A stretch of 64,000 nt of DNA from Alligator mississippiensis. Its lineage: Eukaryota > Chordata > Crocodylia > Alligatoridae. Position 1 is the first letter of the stretch, and each line of letters starts with the position of its first letter. The notes beneath the pieces were generated by a model, which worked only from the letters and a program-made list of their open reading frames with translations, ran no database searches and had not been told where the DNA came from. The position numbers were made by a program, and so were the translations under genes. The stretch lies in assembly GCF_030867095.1 (NCBI RefSeq), contig NC_081835.1, positions 38,547,892 through 38,611,891 of the forward strand, in the 5' to 3' direction. Of this stretch, positions 51,228 to 61,870 are shown one piece after another.

Positions 51228-52099
51228 GGTAGGGAATAGGTTGCTCTAAAGATATCCATTACTCACTGCTTTCTCCTCCTATAGCATCCACTTCTGCCAC
51301 TGCTGAAAAAAGACTAATGACCTACAGACGATGACCATTGGCCTCAGCCTGACCATTTTTTCTGCTGCAACTGGAAAAAAAAATGGAGAGAAGTGTTTGG
51401 GACTGTTGGTAATAAAAAGATGCAATGAGACTGAAAGTCAGCTTGTACACGATAGTTATAAAATCAGTGATGAGATGTGGCAGGATTCTGAACTGTGAGA
51501 AGAAAGGAAGAAATGCAGTAGAATCCAGATACCTTTTTTTTTTTTTGTGTGTGTGTGGAGGGGAGCAGGCACTGAGAAACACATGCACATCTACACACCC
51601 TGGTAAGGGGAAGGATTTACAAAGTATCTGGAGGTATACAGAGCCAGAGCAAACAGCTGGGTAGAACTGCTAATTAGCACCATCTAAATGGAGAAGTACT
51701 TTGATAGAAAGCTGCAGCAGGCAGCTGAGCATCTGATTCTTAATTTGGTACATCACTGAATTAAGTGGGTTGTGAACTATCTGAATCTAAATGTTCCATT
51801 TTCTTTTGTACTGCTAAGAGTAGAGATGGGCATGTTGAAATGGATTCTGAAAGTCAATCTGAAAGATAAAGTGAGAAATGACAACATTGGGATACAGCAA
51901 AACCTCAAGCTAGCTAAAAGTGTATGAGGCAGGACCAGGAGACTACTATGTGAGAATGATATGACCCCAACTGACAGCAAGGCAACAGGACAGCCAAGAC
52001 TGCAGTGAAAAGGACTATATCAGAAAAGATATGCAAGATCTGAACATTCAATCAGAGGATGCAAAAGACTGCAACAAGTAGAGATTAATGATCAGTGAC

Positions 52100-52376
52100 C
52101 TAGTGTGCGGGCAGCCCCTTGCACATCCAGAGTGAGGCTATTTTGAGCTATTATGCAATTGCCTCTACATAAGCTACTCAAACTAAATTGGGACAAAAGT
52201 TATTTTTTGAAATAAAATTAAAATGTTATAGAAGATGTATGATTTTTAGTTAAGGATTTGTTTTTTTAATTCAAGTTTTGCTAAAATATATTCTGGAAGA
52301 CTGTGCATGTGCAGCCCTTGACAGCTTGCCAAAACTTGTTAAGTGGTCCTCCAGCCAAAATAATTGCCCACCCCTG
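52100..52376 (-). mobile_element. hAT-like element, copy of the family at 60655-61870
   Basis: Read on the minus strand it begins CAGGGGTGGGCAATTATTTT and runs through words shared, in the same order, with 60655-60910 (GGACCACTTAA / GGGACACTTAA, TTTATTTCAAAAAAT, GAGTAGCTTATGTAGA, ATAGCTCAAAATA). The distal half of the family is missing. Confidence 0.65.
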
Positions 52377-52525
52377 CTTTAAGAGAAACCTGAAATGTAC
52401 TTCAGATTGAAACCCCACTTACCTCCTCCCCCATTTCATTCTCCAGGGAGATTATTAAAAATGTAACCAGAAGTGATGTGTGTGTTTCTCTTAACATCAA
52501 ACTTAGTGTTCCTTGAGGTAGAAGT

Positions 52526-52632
52526 CATAGAAAATTAGGGTTGGAAGGGATCTCAGAAGGTTATCTAGTCCAACCCCCTACTCAAAACAGGACCATCCCC
52601 AACTAGATCATCCCAGGCAGGGTAGGCCCCAG
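52526..52632 (-). mobile_element. CR1 LINE 3' terminus
   Basis: About 105 bp with the diagnostic inverted 3' end TTAGGGTTGGAAGGGATCTC followed by TATCTAGTCCAACCCCCTA. Strongly 5'-truncated. Confidence 0.85.
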
Positions 52633-52756
52633 TAGAGTGATGGAAGCATATAAACAGGTTAAAAAAGCACCAAGCAAGAAAGGATATCAAAACAAGAATT
52701 TCTTAGACATGTTTAATGAAGAAAACTACTGCATTGTTACATCATCAAGGTTCATA

Positions 52757-52876
52757 TTATTTAGGATGCCTTTTTGGTTTTCTGTCTACTGGCTTCTTAT
52801 CTTCTGGTCCCGATTCCTGGACAGGTAGCCATTTTAGAGGACTGCGACGATACATAGGCCATGGAGGAAGTGTTAA
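52757..52876 (-). CDS. SPCS1: SPCS1 exon 4 (C-terminal tail and stop)
   Basis: 39 codons plus TAA at 52759-52757, after a CATTTAAG acceptor. Encodes [20 protein letters not shown] and a lysine-rich end. An ATTAAA at 52717-52712 (minus strand) could be a poly(A) signal, but it is very near the stop. Confidence 0.95.
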   Translation of the reverse strand, partial: LTLPPWPMYRRSPLKWLPVQESGPEDKKPVDRKPKRHPK

Positions 52877-55800
52877 CTTAAATGAAAAGACAAATTGTGA
52901 ACAAACCAGAAACCCAACCAAATGCTATAAACAATTTATAGTTCTCTTATAATAAAGAAATTCTACAGGTTAAAGTAGACAAAACACTTGGGGTAGAGAC
53001 GATCTTTTATTAGACCAACTATATAGCAGCAAAAAAAAAAAAGTGTCTCTTTGCAAGCTTTCAGGTCTAAACACCCTTTGTCAGGCAAAGGAGAATTCAA
53101 AGATTGTAAAAGATCTCCCAGGTAGAAAAGAAATTTCATCTTGCACTGGGGAGGTGGTAAAGGATGGTGGGGTTTCCCTGGATTTCAAAGTCCATTTGTG
53201 AAAAATTTGCTCTGTGAATACGCAGATTAGGCAGAGATTTCTCTCAACAAAGTCATGCCTCGGTTTTTACCGATATGTAAAACAAGGGTCTGCTGAAACA
53301 AAAATGGCCAAAAACCCCACTGAAATCTGGCCAGATACTAACATTTTTCACAAGCAAGGGCCATGGCATTCCATCCCTCCCTGTTCTGTACACCCAATAC
53401 TGCTGCCAGTTCTTGTGGCCAACGACAATGGAGAGCAGCGAGTTTGGTGACAAGTGTAAGCAGAGGCTGGAGTAAGAGGGTACAGGGCACAGAATGAAGA
53501 GGACTGGGGCATTGGGGAGGGGGTTAGTGGCACGCAGTAGAGGAATGCACAGCACAGGGCAGAAAATACCTCCAGAGTATACTACTGATTCTCTCCTTTC
53601 CCCTTACCCCCCTCACACTTTATCACATGTTGCTGCAGGCTAGATCCAGACTGAAGGTTTAGTTCATAAGAATTTAATGGCAACAAACTCTAGTATAATC
53701 TTTTCAAGAGATACTTAGACTTCTCTTAAAAAACAAGAAACAAGGCTAAGGTAAGAGAAGCTACAAACCAAAAAGAATAAAGCATTCGTTCGGTGGGTTA
53801 GGTTTCAAGTATATTGTGACATATGTATTGTATCTACGTACCTTCTGCTCCTCTAGTCACTACTTAAAATCCCCTATCTAAAAGCACCATTTCAACTGAG
53901 GAACAGTTTTTAGTATTTCATTAATGCATTTTCTGACAATGGTACTCAAAGTAAAAATAAATTCTTACCAGACAAGATAAAGCAAATCCAACCATAACTA
54001 TGTAAACAGTCCAACCAAATTGTTCAGTGATGTAACCATAGATAAAGCCAATTACCTATAGAAAAAAATAATTAAAACTTCAAAAGTCATTTCCTGAACA
54101 AAAGAGATTAATACTGGAAGTGATCACAGGCACAAAAAATAAAAATGCAAGATTTTAAAAAAGTACTGAATGTTAGCAAGTCAGGACACTTGCAAACACT
54201 TCTGCATAAACCTATTCTAAATATTTCCCATTTTGTTCTAAAACCATGAATACCCACTATCTGTTGCCAAGTGTATTTATAAAAAGTAAAATTATCATTT
54301 CATGAATGCAATAGGAAACTGGGCAACATGTACAACCTGGGAAATAAACTTGTAAACAGTGAAGTAGTGTTTACATGGACACTGTGGATCAAATGAGGAC
54401 AATTTTGCTATTTATTTTAGTTTCTTGTAAAGGAAAGGAAGCTGCTTTTTGGTGAATTCGTTTCTAGACAGTATGGAAAAAAGGCATTGCCTGAAAAGGA
54501 GTCTGTAGTGATCATAAATGAAATATGGGGGAAATGATGTGAAGTAGTACAGTTTTTCTAAAGAGAATTAGTTGATACAGGTTTGGGTCTGCAAACTGAT
54601 GTTGGCCAGGAATCCAGGCTGTCTATGTGCTATTTAGCTAGGTTACTGAGTTTCTGTATTTTCTGAAAGGGAGAGAGTGGACAATGTTAACTAGATTTCT
54701 AAATCTTAATTTGTGGAGATTAGAAAACTAACTTCCTATTTCAGAGGATTTAATAGTTCCACTGTTTATATATTTTCAATGCTGGGCATTTTAAAAGATT
54801 TGCCTACAAATGTAAGAAATTTTAAACACATTTTACATATATCAATGACATTTTCTATTAAAAGAACTCAAATTGCACAGAATACACTTAGCCTTTCTAC
54901 TCATGTTGGAATCCCCCCCCCCCTTTTTTTTTTTTTTTTTTAAAGGAAGAGGCAAATCAAGGTCAGCACACGCAGTCTTCATTTTAAGATCACAAAGACC
55001 GTTTAACCAATGAAGTTTTGTATAATGTATCTGTATACCATATTTTCTTGCATACAACATGCATCTTTCCCCCCTCCCCCAGCATCAGCCCCCCAAGTGA
55101 GGAAGCTGCTTTTCTGACTGGGAGGAAAGTATCCTGCTGATTCCTACTCCACAGTACAGCAGCTGTGGCATTACTCTTCAGGCACCTGAGGGAGTCAATT
55201 CTTGTTTTTCAGAGGAGGTGTTAACAAGTTTCATTTTTAATGTTTTCTTGATGTTCCACTAATCAAGCTGTCTTAGAGTAATGTTGCTGTCTGCCAGCTG
55301 CTCCTGCAGAACAGGCTGCCTGCTCTGCTTGGGGCTTCTATGAACCAGCAGCAGCCAGATACAGACTGCCTGCTCTCTCAGAGTTGCTGAGAGCCAGAAA
55401 CAGCTCTGCCAGGGACAGGCTACCTGTTCTGTGACTGGAGCTGCCACAGGCCAGGTGACAGCCCAGCCAAGGATAGGTTGTCTGCTCTGACCAGGGCTAC
55501 TGTATGTGAGCCAGCCAAGGACAAATCCCTGCAACTACCCTGTGGTTGTGGGTTCCTCAAGGGATTCCTAGAGCTACTGCCTTACTCACTGCTTTCTGCC
55601 TTGGTGGGCAGCTAACTGTTATTACACATTTCCTCACATACAGTATGCACCCAGATTTTCAGCCACTTGTTTGGGAAGAGAGGTGGAAAAAGGTGTAGGT
55701 TCTATGTGAGCAGGCAACAGGGCAACTCTGGATATTTACAGAGCAACTCTGGATCCCAGTATATAGATAAGAGGTCTAGTTAGATGCCTGATGAATCTGT

Positions 55801-58800
55801 TTGTATGGAGTCTTGTAACTATTACACCAAAACTTTCGACATGGACAGCCTCAATTCCACCATATTTTTGCCTAGGTGTACAAGGCCTACCACCCCCCTT
55901 TGGATCAATGAGACAGAGTCCAAAAGCCAAACCAAGTCCAGACATTCAGTGCCACAATGGTTGTAGCTTCTACCAGAGAGCAACACATAAGAGCTGCTGC
56001 TGCTGACTGCCTAATGCCTCAGCAAGGGTACATTACTGTCAAGGCGATATTCCTTAGCCTGTCTCGAACCAAGGCATGCCCACAAGGCAGTGCAGGCTAG
56101 GCACCCTATACTCACCTTGCTCTGGAGGTTGCAACATTGTGGTATTTTACAGGAGCTATCCCCATCATGGGCAGCCCCACCACTTTGCCACCAGGCCCTC
56201 CAGCAGTCTGATGCAGTTTACAGTTATACACAAGACAAGGAGTTCTATGCAAGAAAATGTTATACAGGTCAGTCACATCATATGCGCATTTAACTTACAC
56301 GAATTCAACTATACGCGGGGGGGGGCGGGGCTTGAGTTTGCACGCGGCGCTGCCGCTTACCTGGAGGCCCATTATCACAGTGACAGCCACTGCCTCCAAA
56401 ACCTCCCGCTGTCGCCATGGAGCCGTGCGGCCGGTGCAGTGTGGTGGTGGCCGGGCAGCATGCAGCCATCCCCACCACCACCCGGCGCTGCGCCGCTGCC
56501 ACCGGCCGCGCATCTCTAAGCACGGCGCCACATGCAAACTCAAGCTCCACCCCCTCTCCCACCCTGCGTACAGTCACCGATTTTCACCTTACGTGCTGAC
56601 TTCAGACCCTAACCCCCACGTAAGATGTGACTCCACTTCAGAGCTTAGACTGTAAAAGCCTGGTCAAATCGGTGGAACACATCACCAAATATTTCAAGGC
56701 TTTACCTACATCATGAATACTATTTTATTCTGGGTATCATTTCAGCCAACAAAAATGGTTCTTGTAAGCTTCAGGAGCTACAGCCAAAACTAACTCATAG
56801 CAATTAGACATATTACTAAAATGTCAATAATTAGCACTGCTATTTGAGAATGAAGTGTGGAGACTGAAAAGACCCATCTGTTAGTCAAAGTCCAGTCCTT
56901 CACTTTCAAAAGCAACTATGTAACAAAATCATTTCAGTGCTCCAGTTAGCAGTGGTAGATCAAGAAACCCATTAATAAATATTCCAGTCTCACTCCCTCC
57001 TCTTAATGGCTAGAAACCTTATTACTAATCTAAATGATATTATTTTATTCCCTTTTGTTCTTGCGCCAACACTGTACTCAAGCTTAATTTTTCTCCCTCT
57101 GCTGCTTACCCAAGTATCTGTAGAGTGAACATATTCCCCTCTTCTCTTTCATTTTGCTAAGCTAAACTGAACTCTCTTCAGGGTAAAGGAATTAGACTTT
57201 GAATTAATTTGGAACTCCAGATTCAGAACGTCTTCCACACAATTTAAATAAAGTTTAAATCTATTCTGAACAAATCCTATCCGTTTTTTCAAACCATTGG
57301 TTTTCCTAAGTCTCATTTAAAGACTTAAGAACATTTAAAGACTTAAGACATCTTGTCTGCTTTGTTTCAAGCTTCAAAACACCTGCTTGAAGAAACAAGT
57401 CAGATCCAAATCTGATTTATTTTTAGAAGGTGTCTTACAAACTTGTGTGTTACCTGCCATGGTTCCACTATACTTACTGCAGAGACGAGAATGATTCCTT
57501 GAAAAATCTGTTCTGCTAGTTTTTGACCCTTGTAGTCCTATGGGGAAAAATGCATTAACAGTTAGAATTACTTATGCCCATATATCCACAATTTAGTGCT
57601 ATTCAGAAAGAATGCAAGAATCAGTAAGATAGAGCTGCCCTGGCCACAAAGTGTGAAGTGTAGAATATAAAACGAGATTGAAAGGTAGTTTTAAGAAATA
57701 TTTGGCTCTTTACAGCTTCATACTAAACCAAAAAAAACACCCCTTAATTTACTGCCTAGTGTCTCCTGCAACCCCAAGAACATATTAGTTACCCCATGGA
57801 ACCACAATGTAGGCCATATTCAGTATTAATAATATGAGAATAAAATCCCAAAGTCACAGATCTGTAAGCATCAGGAAGAATTCTTTCGTTTTTTAAAGTG
57901 ATAGAACATTACATTTTTTGTTGGTATACTAGATTGTCATTTTGTATATACAGCAAAATCGTATTAGATTTTTACAAAAAGTAGCTTTGTATGTTAAAAG
58001 TTAAATGTGTCCTCCTTATTTTATCATTAGGAAGCCAGCACAGGACTCCCCCCACGCATCTGCAGATGAAAAACAGTATTTGACTATTTACAATAAAAAA
58101 AATAGTTTCTAAAATGCCCACTTAAGATACAAAATATTAAGTAAAATTATTTGTGTTTCAAAATATTGTTCTAATTGTGTGGTGGGAAGGGAAGCACCCT
58201 AAAGAAAAAGAGGTCAAAGCAGTTTTGAGTCTCCAATAAATTCTGAAGATCAGTATACCAGACTTAAATAATTCAGACCAGGGCTGTCTAACTTATAAGG
58301 GACTGGGGGCTGCACACTGTCCAGGATGCACCAGTGGGACCACATGTTGCATGGCCACCCCCTACCGTGCAGTGGGGGCCCCATCCCAGCCCTCTGCCAT
58401 AGGCTCCCTCATTGCACAGCATTTGGGTACACTGGGCCACAGGCTCCCTCAGCAAGTGGGCTGTGCTGTAATGTACACAGCAGAAGCCTAAGGAGGGAGA
58501 AGGATCTTGGAGACTCTGGATGCTGCTGCAGCCAGAATGATGGGGGGAGGGGAACGAAGGGGTGCTTGGCAGAATCTTGGGGGCTGCTAGTTAACTGCTC
58601 ACAGCCTGCAGGCATATCCACTAATTGGACAGCCCTGATTTAGACCACTGGACTATAGGAGCAAAGATTTCTGTAGGCACCAAACACCACAGGCCCCTGT
58701 ATAATTCCACTCCGTTCCCAAGCAATGCCACTACTGACAAGCCTGTCCAGATTTCAAGTGAGGCCTGCTTTTCACTCCTGCCTCTCAACTGCACTCATCA

Positions 58801-59180
58801 AATCCCCAAGTAGCCGGCAGGCAGTGGCATGTTTACACTATCACAGACCCGTCCCTCTCGTAAGTGTGCTTTGCCTCGCTCCCCAGCTCTCGGCGCTCTC
58901 CCCAGGTTCAAGCCCGCCGGAGGGGGGAAGGGAAGGGGGCGCTGCGCTGCTGCCAGCAGGCCGAGGCTCCAAATGTTGGAGCACCTGCCGCGGCAGGGCG
59001 TGCAGTCAGTCACCGCCAGCTCAGGACGCACAGGGACAAGTGTACCAGCCGCGCCCGGCGGGCCGAGGGGAGGCTGCTCTGCTCTCGAGCCTGCCCGGCC
59101 CAAGAAGCGGCTCAGGCGAGGCCCGCGGTCAGAGCCGCCCTTACCATCTGCGTGGGGACGGAGCGCAGCAAGTCCAGCAT
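52757..59180 (-). CDS. SPCS1: SPCS1, signal peptidase complex subunit 1
   Basis: Four coding exons on the minus strand, from 5' to 3': 59180-59145, 57537-57478, 54055-53969, 52876-52757. They give 100 residues. The protein starts [12 protein letters not shown], continues [20 protein letters not shown], has two membrane helices (around [14 protein letters not shown] and [18 protein letters not shown]) joined by the short TEQFGW loop, and ends in a basic cytosolic tail ([14 protein letters not shown]). Length and sequence match vertebrate SPCS1 (about 102 residues). Known role: non-catalytic subunit of the ER signal peptidase complex, with both termini cytosolic. All exon junctions are in phase 0 with GT/AG borders. 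The start at 59180 has a strong GCCGCC context. An in-frame upstream ATG exists at 59429 (see findings). Confidence 0.97.
52975..53260 (-). mobile_element. Penelope-like element tail copy in SPCS1 intron 3
   Basis: Plus-strand CGATCTTTTATTAGACCAAC, then GCAAGCTTTCAGGTCTAAAC and CCCTTTGTCAGGC. This is the reverse complement of the element end at 3711-3818. The following 100 bases resemble the corresponding part of the copy at 14975-15060. The outer limit is approximate. Confidence 0.7.
53261..53968 (-). other. SPCS1 intron 3, remaining part
   Basis: No exon, RNA gene or clear mobile element was recognised in this stretch. Confidence 0.4.
53969..54055 (-). CDS. SPCS1: SPCS1 exon 3
   Basis: 29 codons, phase 0 to 0, after CTATAG and before GTAAGA. 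Encodes [20 protein letters not shown] then MVGFALSCL, covering most of both membrane helices and the luminal turn. Near-identical to mammalian SPCS1. Confidence 0.98.
54056..57477 (-). other. SPCS1 intron 2 (3.4 kb)
   Basis: Contains a C-run next to a T-run (54907-54942), a probable decayed DNA element whose two edges share ATACA..ATGCA words (55044-55068 and 55627-55652, in direct orientation), and a GC-rich fold-back element at 56262-56650. Nothing else was recognised. Confidence 0.5.
56262..56650. mobile_element. GC-rich fold-back MITE, Tigger/pogo-like ends
   Basis: Inverted arms: GGGGCTTGAGTTTGCACGCG at the left (56326-56345) pairs with the reverse complement of the right arm (GGAGCTTGAGTTTGCATGTG, near 56532-56551). 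Outside these, both arms have CTTACACGAATTCAACTATA-like and CTTACGTG words reminiscent of pogo-group transposon ends. The ~190-bp interior is CpG-rich. Open frames here read the hairpin and are not genes. Confidence 0.6.
57478..57537 (-). CDS. SPCS1: SPCS1 exon 2
   Basis: 20 codons, phase 0 to 0, after CCCATAG and before GTAAGT. Encodes [20 protein letters not shown], which differs from the human exon at two or three residues. Confidence 0.98.
57538..59144 (-). other. SPCS1 intron 1
   Basis: AT-rich up to 58270, then a hAT element at 58279-58637, then increasingly GC-rich toward exon 1. No additional exon recognised. Confidence 0.5.
58279..58637. mobile_element. hAT-like non-autonomous element with 8-bp duplication
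   Basis: Left terminus CAGGGCTGTCTAACTTA; right terminus reversed CAGGGCTGTCCAATTAG. Flanks are ATTCAGAC (58271-58278) and ATTTAGAC (58638-58645), seven of eight matching. 359 bp, non-coding, within SPCS1 intron 1. Confidence 0.85.
59145..59180 (-). CDS. SPCS1: SPCS1 exon 1 (start codon)
   Basis: Twelve codons, [12 protein letters not shown], ending at a GTAAGG donor. Corresponds to the human MLEHLSSLPTQM start. It lies in the CpG-rich divergent promoter region. Confidence 0.96.
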
Positions 59181-60059
59181 GGCGGCAGCGACACGCGCCT
59201 CGTCCACAGCACTGCCGCTGGGCCCGTCCCGCTCAGATCCGGCCTGCGGGGGGAAGGGGGATGCGGAGGCGGAAGCCCCGGCCTGAGAGCTGGAGGGTCG
59301 CGAGGCGTCGGGAGCGGCCGACGCCGAAAACCGCCCGCTCCGCGTCAGTACAGCCGCAGCGCCGCGAATCCTGCTCCGGAGGGCGGGCGCTGAGCTGGCC
59401 GGAAGCAGTGAGGTCCGGCCCCGCCCCATTTCCCGTCAGCCTCCACCCGGAGGCAGAAGCTACAGCCGTGGCTCTGCCGCTCGAAGCCGTCCTACCGGGT
59501 GCCCGCTGCTTCGTTTCCACAGCAACATCCACAGGGCATCCGAGGCCCCGCGCGGGGTCCTTCTTACCCCGGGCGCGTCTAACGCGCTGCCTGACTGACG
59601 GCTCGGCCGGGGCCTCCGCTCTGTACGGGGGTGCGCGTAGGTCTGCCACCTGCTCTGCGCGGAGTGGACTCCGCAAATGGTCTCAATGCGCGTCGTGGTT
59701 TATGCGGTTGCTTCCCAGTCAGGCAGCGCGGGAGACGCCTGCGGCGAGGCTGCGTTGTGCAGCAGCTGCGCCGCGCGCTGCTGAGTTGGCGTTTGGTGCC
59801 GGGTAAGGCAGGGCCGTGCTCAGCCCAGTGCCGCTGGCTGGGGCGGGGAGCGCCCCTGCCCTTATTCCGCGCGTCAGAGTCTTGGCCGCGCGCGGTCAGT
59901 CGTGTCGGCGGTGGGTGCAGAGTATGTGACCCTGCTCCGCCGCCCGCAGGCAGCGCTGAGCCCGGCAGGTGCCACCTGGCTGGCGCCGCTAGTGAGCGGC
60001 GGGGAGGGGGGTCGTCTCCAGTTGAAGGCGCCGGCAGAGGCGGGCCCGGGCCCCAGGGC

Positions 60060-60122
60060 TGCGCTCCGTCGCCGCGCAAGGTCCCTTGAGGCCCCGCAGC
60101 CGCGCTTCTTGTGCAGGAGCAG
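60060..60122 (+). other. GLT8D1: Candidate GLT8D1 untranslated first exon (3' edge)
   Basis: The donor GTGAGC at 60123 is the best plus-strand splice donor in the island, and GLT8D1 coding starts only in the next exon. The 5' edge given here is arbitrary; transcription data are needed to place it. Confidence 0.35.
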
Positions 60123-60654
60123 GTGAGCGGTGCGGGCACGGGCTCGGGCCGGGGAGGAGCCTGTCGCCGGGGGATGAGTTTGTGGCGAGGCTGGAGGAGC
60201 CGCTGGGCTCCAGATAGCGGACTGCACGCGTCCCGCCGTTCCCCACAGGTGCAGCAGGGCTGGCATGCTCCTGATGTTTGTGTTACAGCTCGAAGTGTGG
60301 TAAATCCGGGGTCTAATTCACTGGCCAGAGCTCATTTAGCAGGCATTGGAGCCCGCCACAGGCGGCAGCTTTATCAGTGGGTGCTGGTGAAACTTGTTGT
60401 CACGAAACCTTCCTTAGCATCTGCGTGTGGCAGGATGGTCCTGAAATAGGTGTGCTCAACTTAATACTTGTGCACAGTTCCCCTCAAGTGAATGAGACTG
60501 GGTATCCCTGTATCCTTGGTTTGGGGCCTACGTTACACTGAAAATACAGCATTTTCAGGAAAAGTATTTCCAGGAAAAACAATTTGTTCTGTTACCCAAC
60601 ATGAAAAAATATCCTAAGAGCATGTAATATCATTACACATCTGTTCAGTGACAC

Positions 60655-61870
60655 CAAGGGTAGGCAATTATTTCAATTGAAGGGACACTTAATGAGCTTT
60701 GGGAGCTGTCGGGGGCTACACAACATCTTTCAGAAGATAGAATTTGAAAAAAATATAGATAAAAACAAAATTAAAATACATTATAGTAGAAGTTCAATTT
60801 TTAGCGCGATTTATTTCAAAAAATATTTTTTGTCCTGATTTGTTTTTTTGAGTAGTGTATGTAGAAGTACACTATTTAGAGCATAATGGCTCAAAATAAA
60901 GTCTTACTCTTCTATATTGGGGGGGGAGGGGAGGGGAGGGGAGGGGAGTGGGTGCACATGTGGGTGGGCTGCCTGCATTCTAGGTCCTGAGAGCCAGCTG
61001 CGGGGGTGGGGCGCAAGAAAGCTTACACAGCAAGGCTTGCCCGGGCCATGCAGGTATGGTCCATCCCATCACCCCAACCCAGCCCATGGCTGCCCCCATG
61101 GTGCTTCACATGGGGCCCGGGCTGTGCTCCCACAGGCCCAGTCCAGCCCCTGCCTGCATGCACAGCTTCCCGCCCCTCTCCCCCTGCCATCCCCTCCTGC
61201 CTCCAGAGGCTCTTCTTCCTCCTCCTCCTGCTGTGCTGCTCAGGGCAGTAGGTAGTGCATGGAAGCAGTAGCAGCAGTGGCCATGGGGACATGTGCCAGG
61301 CACCACATGCTGAGCAAGGCAGGGGAAGCTGCTGCTGGGTGTCTCCTGCCCCAGCATGTGGGGATCCAGCTCCCAGCTGCCTCCCACCCACTCAGCTGCC
61401 TGAAGGCAGCTGTTCATCACGCTGTGGGCAGAATGGGTGGAAGCTGGCCTGGAGCTGGAGCCCCACATGTTGGGGCAGGAGCCGCACAGCTGCAACTTTC
61501 CCCCTACCTGGTTGGGCATCTGCTGCCTGGTGTGCATCCTCAAGGCTTCCCCACACTGCCTGCTGCCTGGAGCCATGCAGCACGGGCAGGAGGAGGAGCC
61601 ATAGGAGGTGTGAGGAGCTGAGCAGTACCTGAGCAGCTGCAACTGCACCAGGAGCAGCCCTACTGGGAAGTGGTTTGCACTAGCCTGGGCCATGGCTGGG
61701 GCAGGTGGGAGCACTGTGCAGACTGCCCTGGGCAGGAGCAGTGGAGGGCTCAATCCCATACAGAGCACCATGGGCCACATACAATCAATTGGTAGGCACC
61801 CACCTATGGGGTGGGTCCAATCAGTTGGTGGGCCAAATCCAGCCTGCAGGCCCTATTTTGCCCACCCCTG
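60655..61870. mobile_element. hAT-like non-autonomous element, 1.2 kb
   Basis: Left terminus CAAGGGTAGGCAATTATTTC; right terminus reversed CAGGGGTGGGCAAAATAGGG. The left 250 bp match the copy at 52100-52376. The right 900 bp are GC-rich, beginning with a GGGGA repeat (about 60920-60950), and look like a decayed tandem/GC expansion. 8-bp flanks do not match. Open frames within it on both strands are low-complexity and have no homology. It sits in the presumed first intron of GLT8D1. Confidence 0.65.
60920..60950 (+). repeat. (GGGGA)n microsatellite
   Basis: About five GGGGA units preceded by a G-run. Could form a G-quadruplex on the plus strand, which is the GLT8D1 transcript strand. Confidence 0.8.

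Larger units (their letters stand above)
58880..60260. promoter_or_regulatory. CpG island, divergent SPCS1/GLT8D1 promoter
   Basis: About 1.4 kb of markedly GC- and CpG-rich sequence, unlike the AT-rich flanks. It contains SPCS1 exon 1 at its left part. At its right edge is a strong splice donor, AGGAGCAG|GTGAGCGG at 60122/60123, which fits an untranslated first exon of GLT8D1. The many overlapping open frames on both strands are expected from high GC and are not called as genes. No TATA box was recognised, typical of housekeeping promoters. Confidence 0.75.

Noticed and set aside
54907-54942. Poly-C / poly-T junction as a possible processed-pseudogene tail or regulatory tract
   Set aside because: No retrocopy sequence abuts it, and no splice acceptor context on the SPCS1 strand; treated as a simple repeat.
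58725-60449. Long frames (up to 325 codons) across the CpG island
   Set aside because: CpG islands lack AT-rich stop codons, so long frames arise by chance; only the twelve SPCS1 codons match a known protein.
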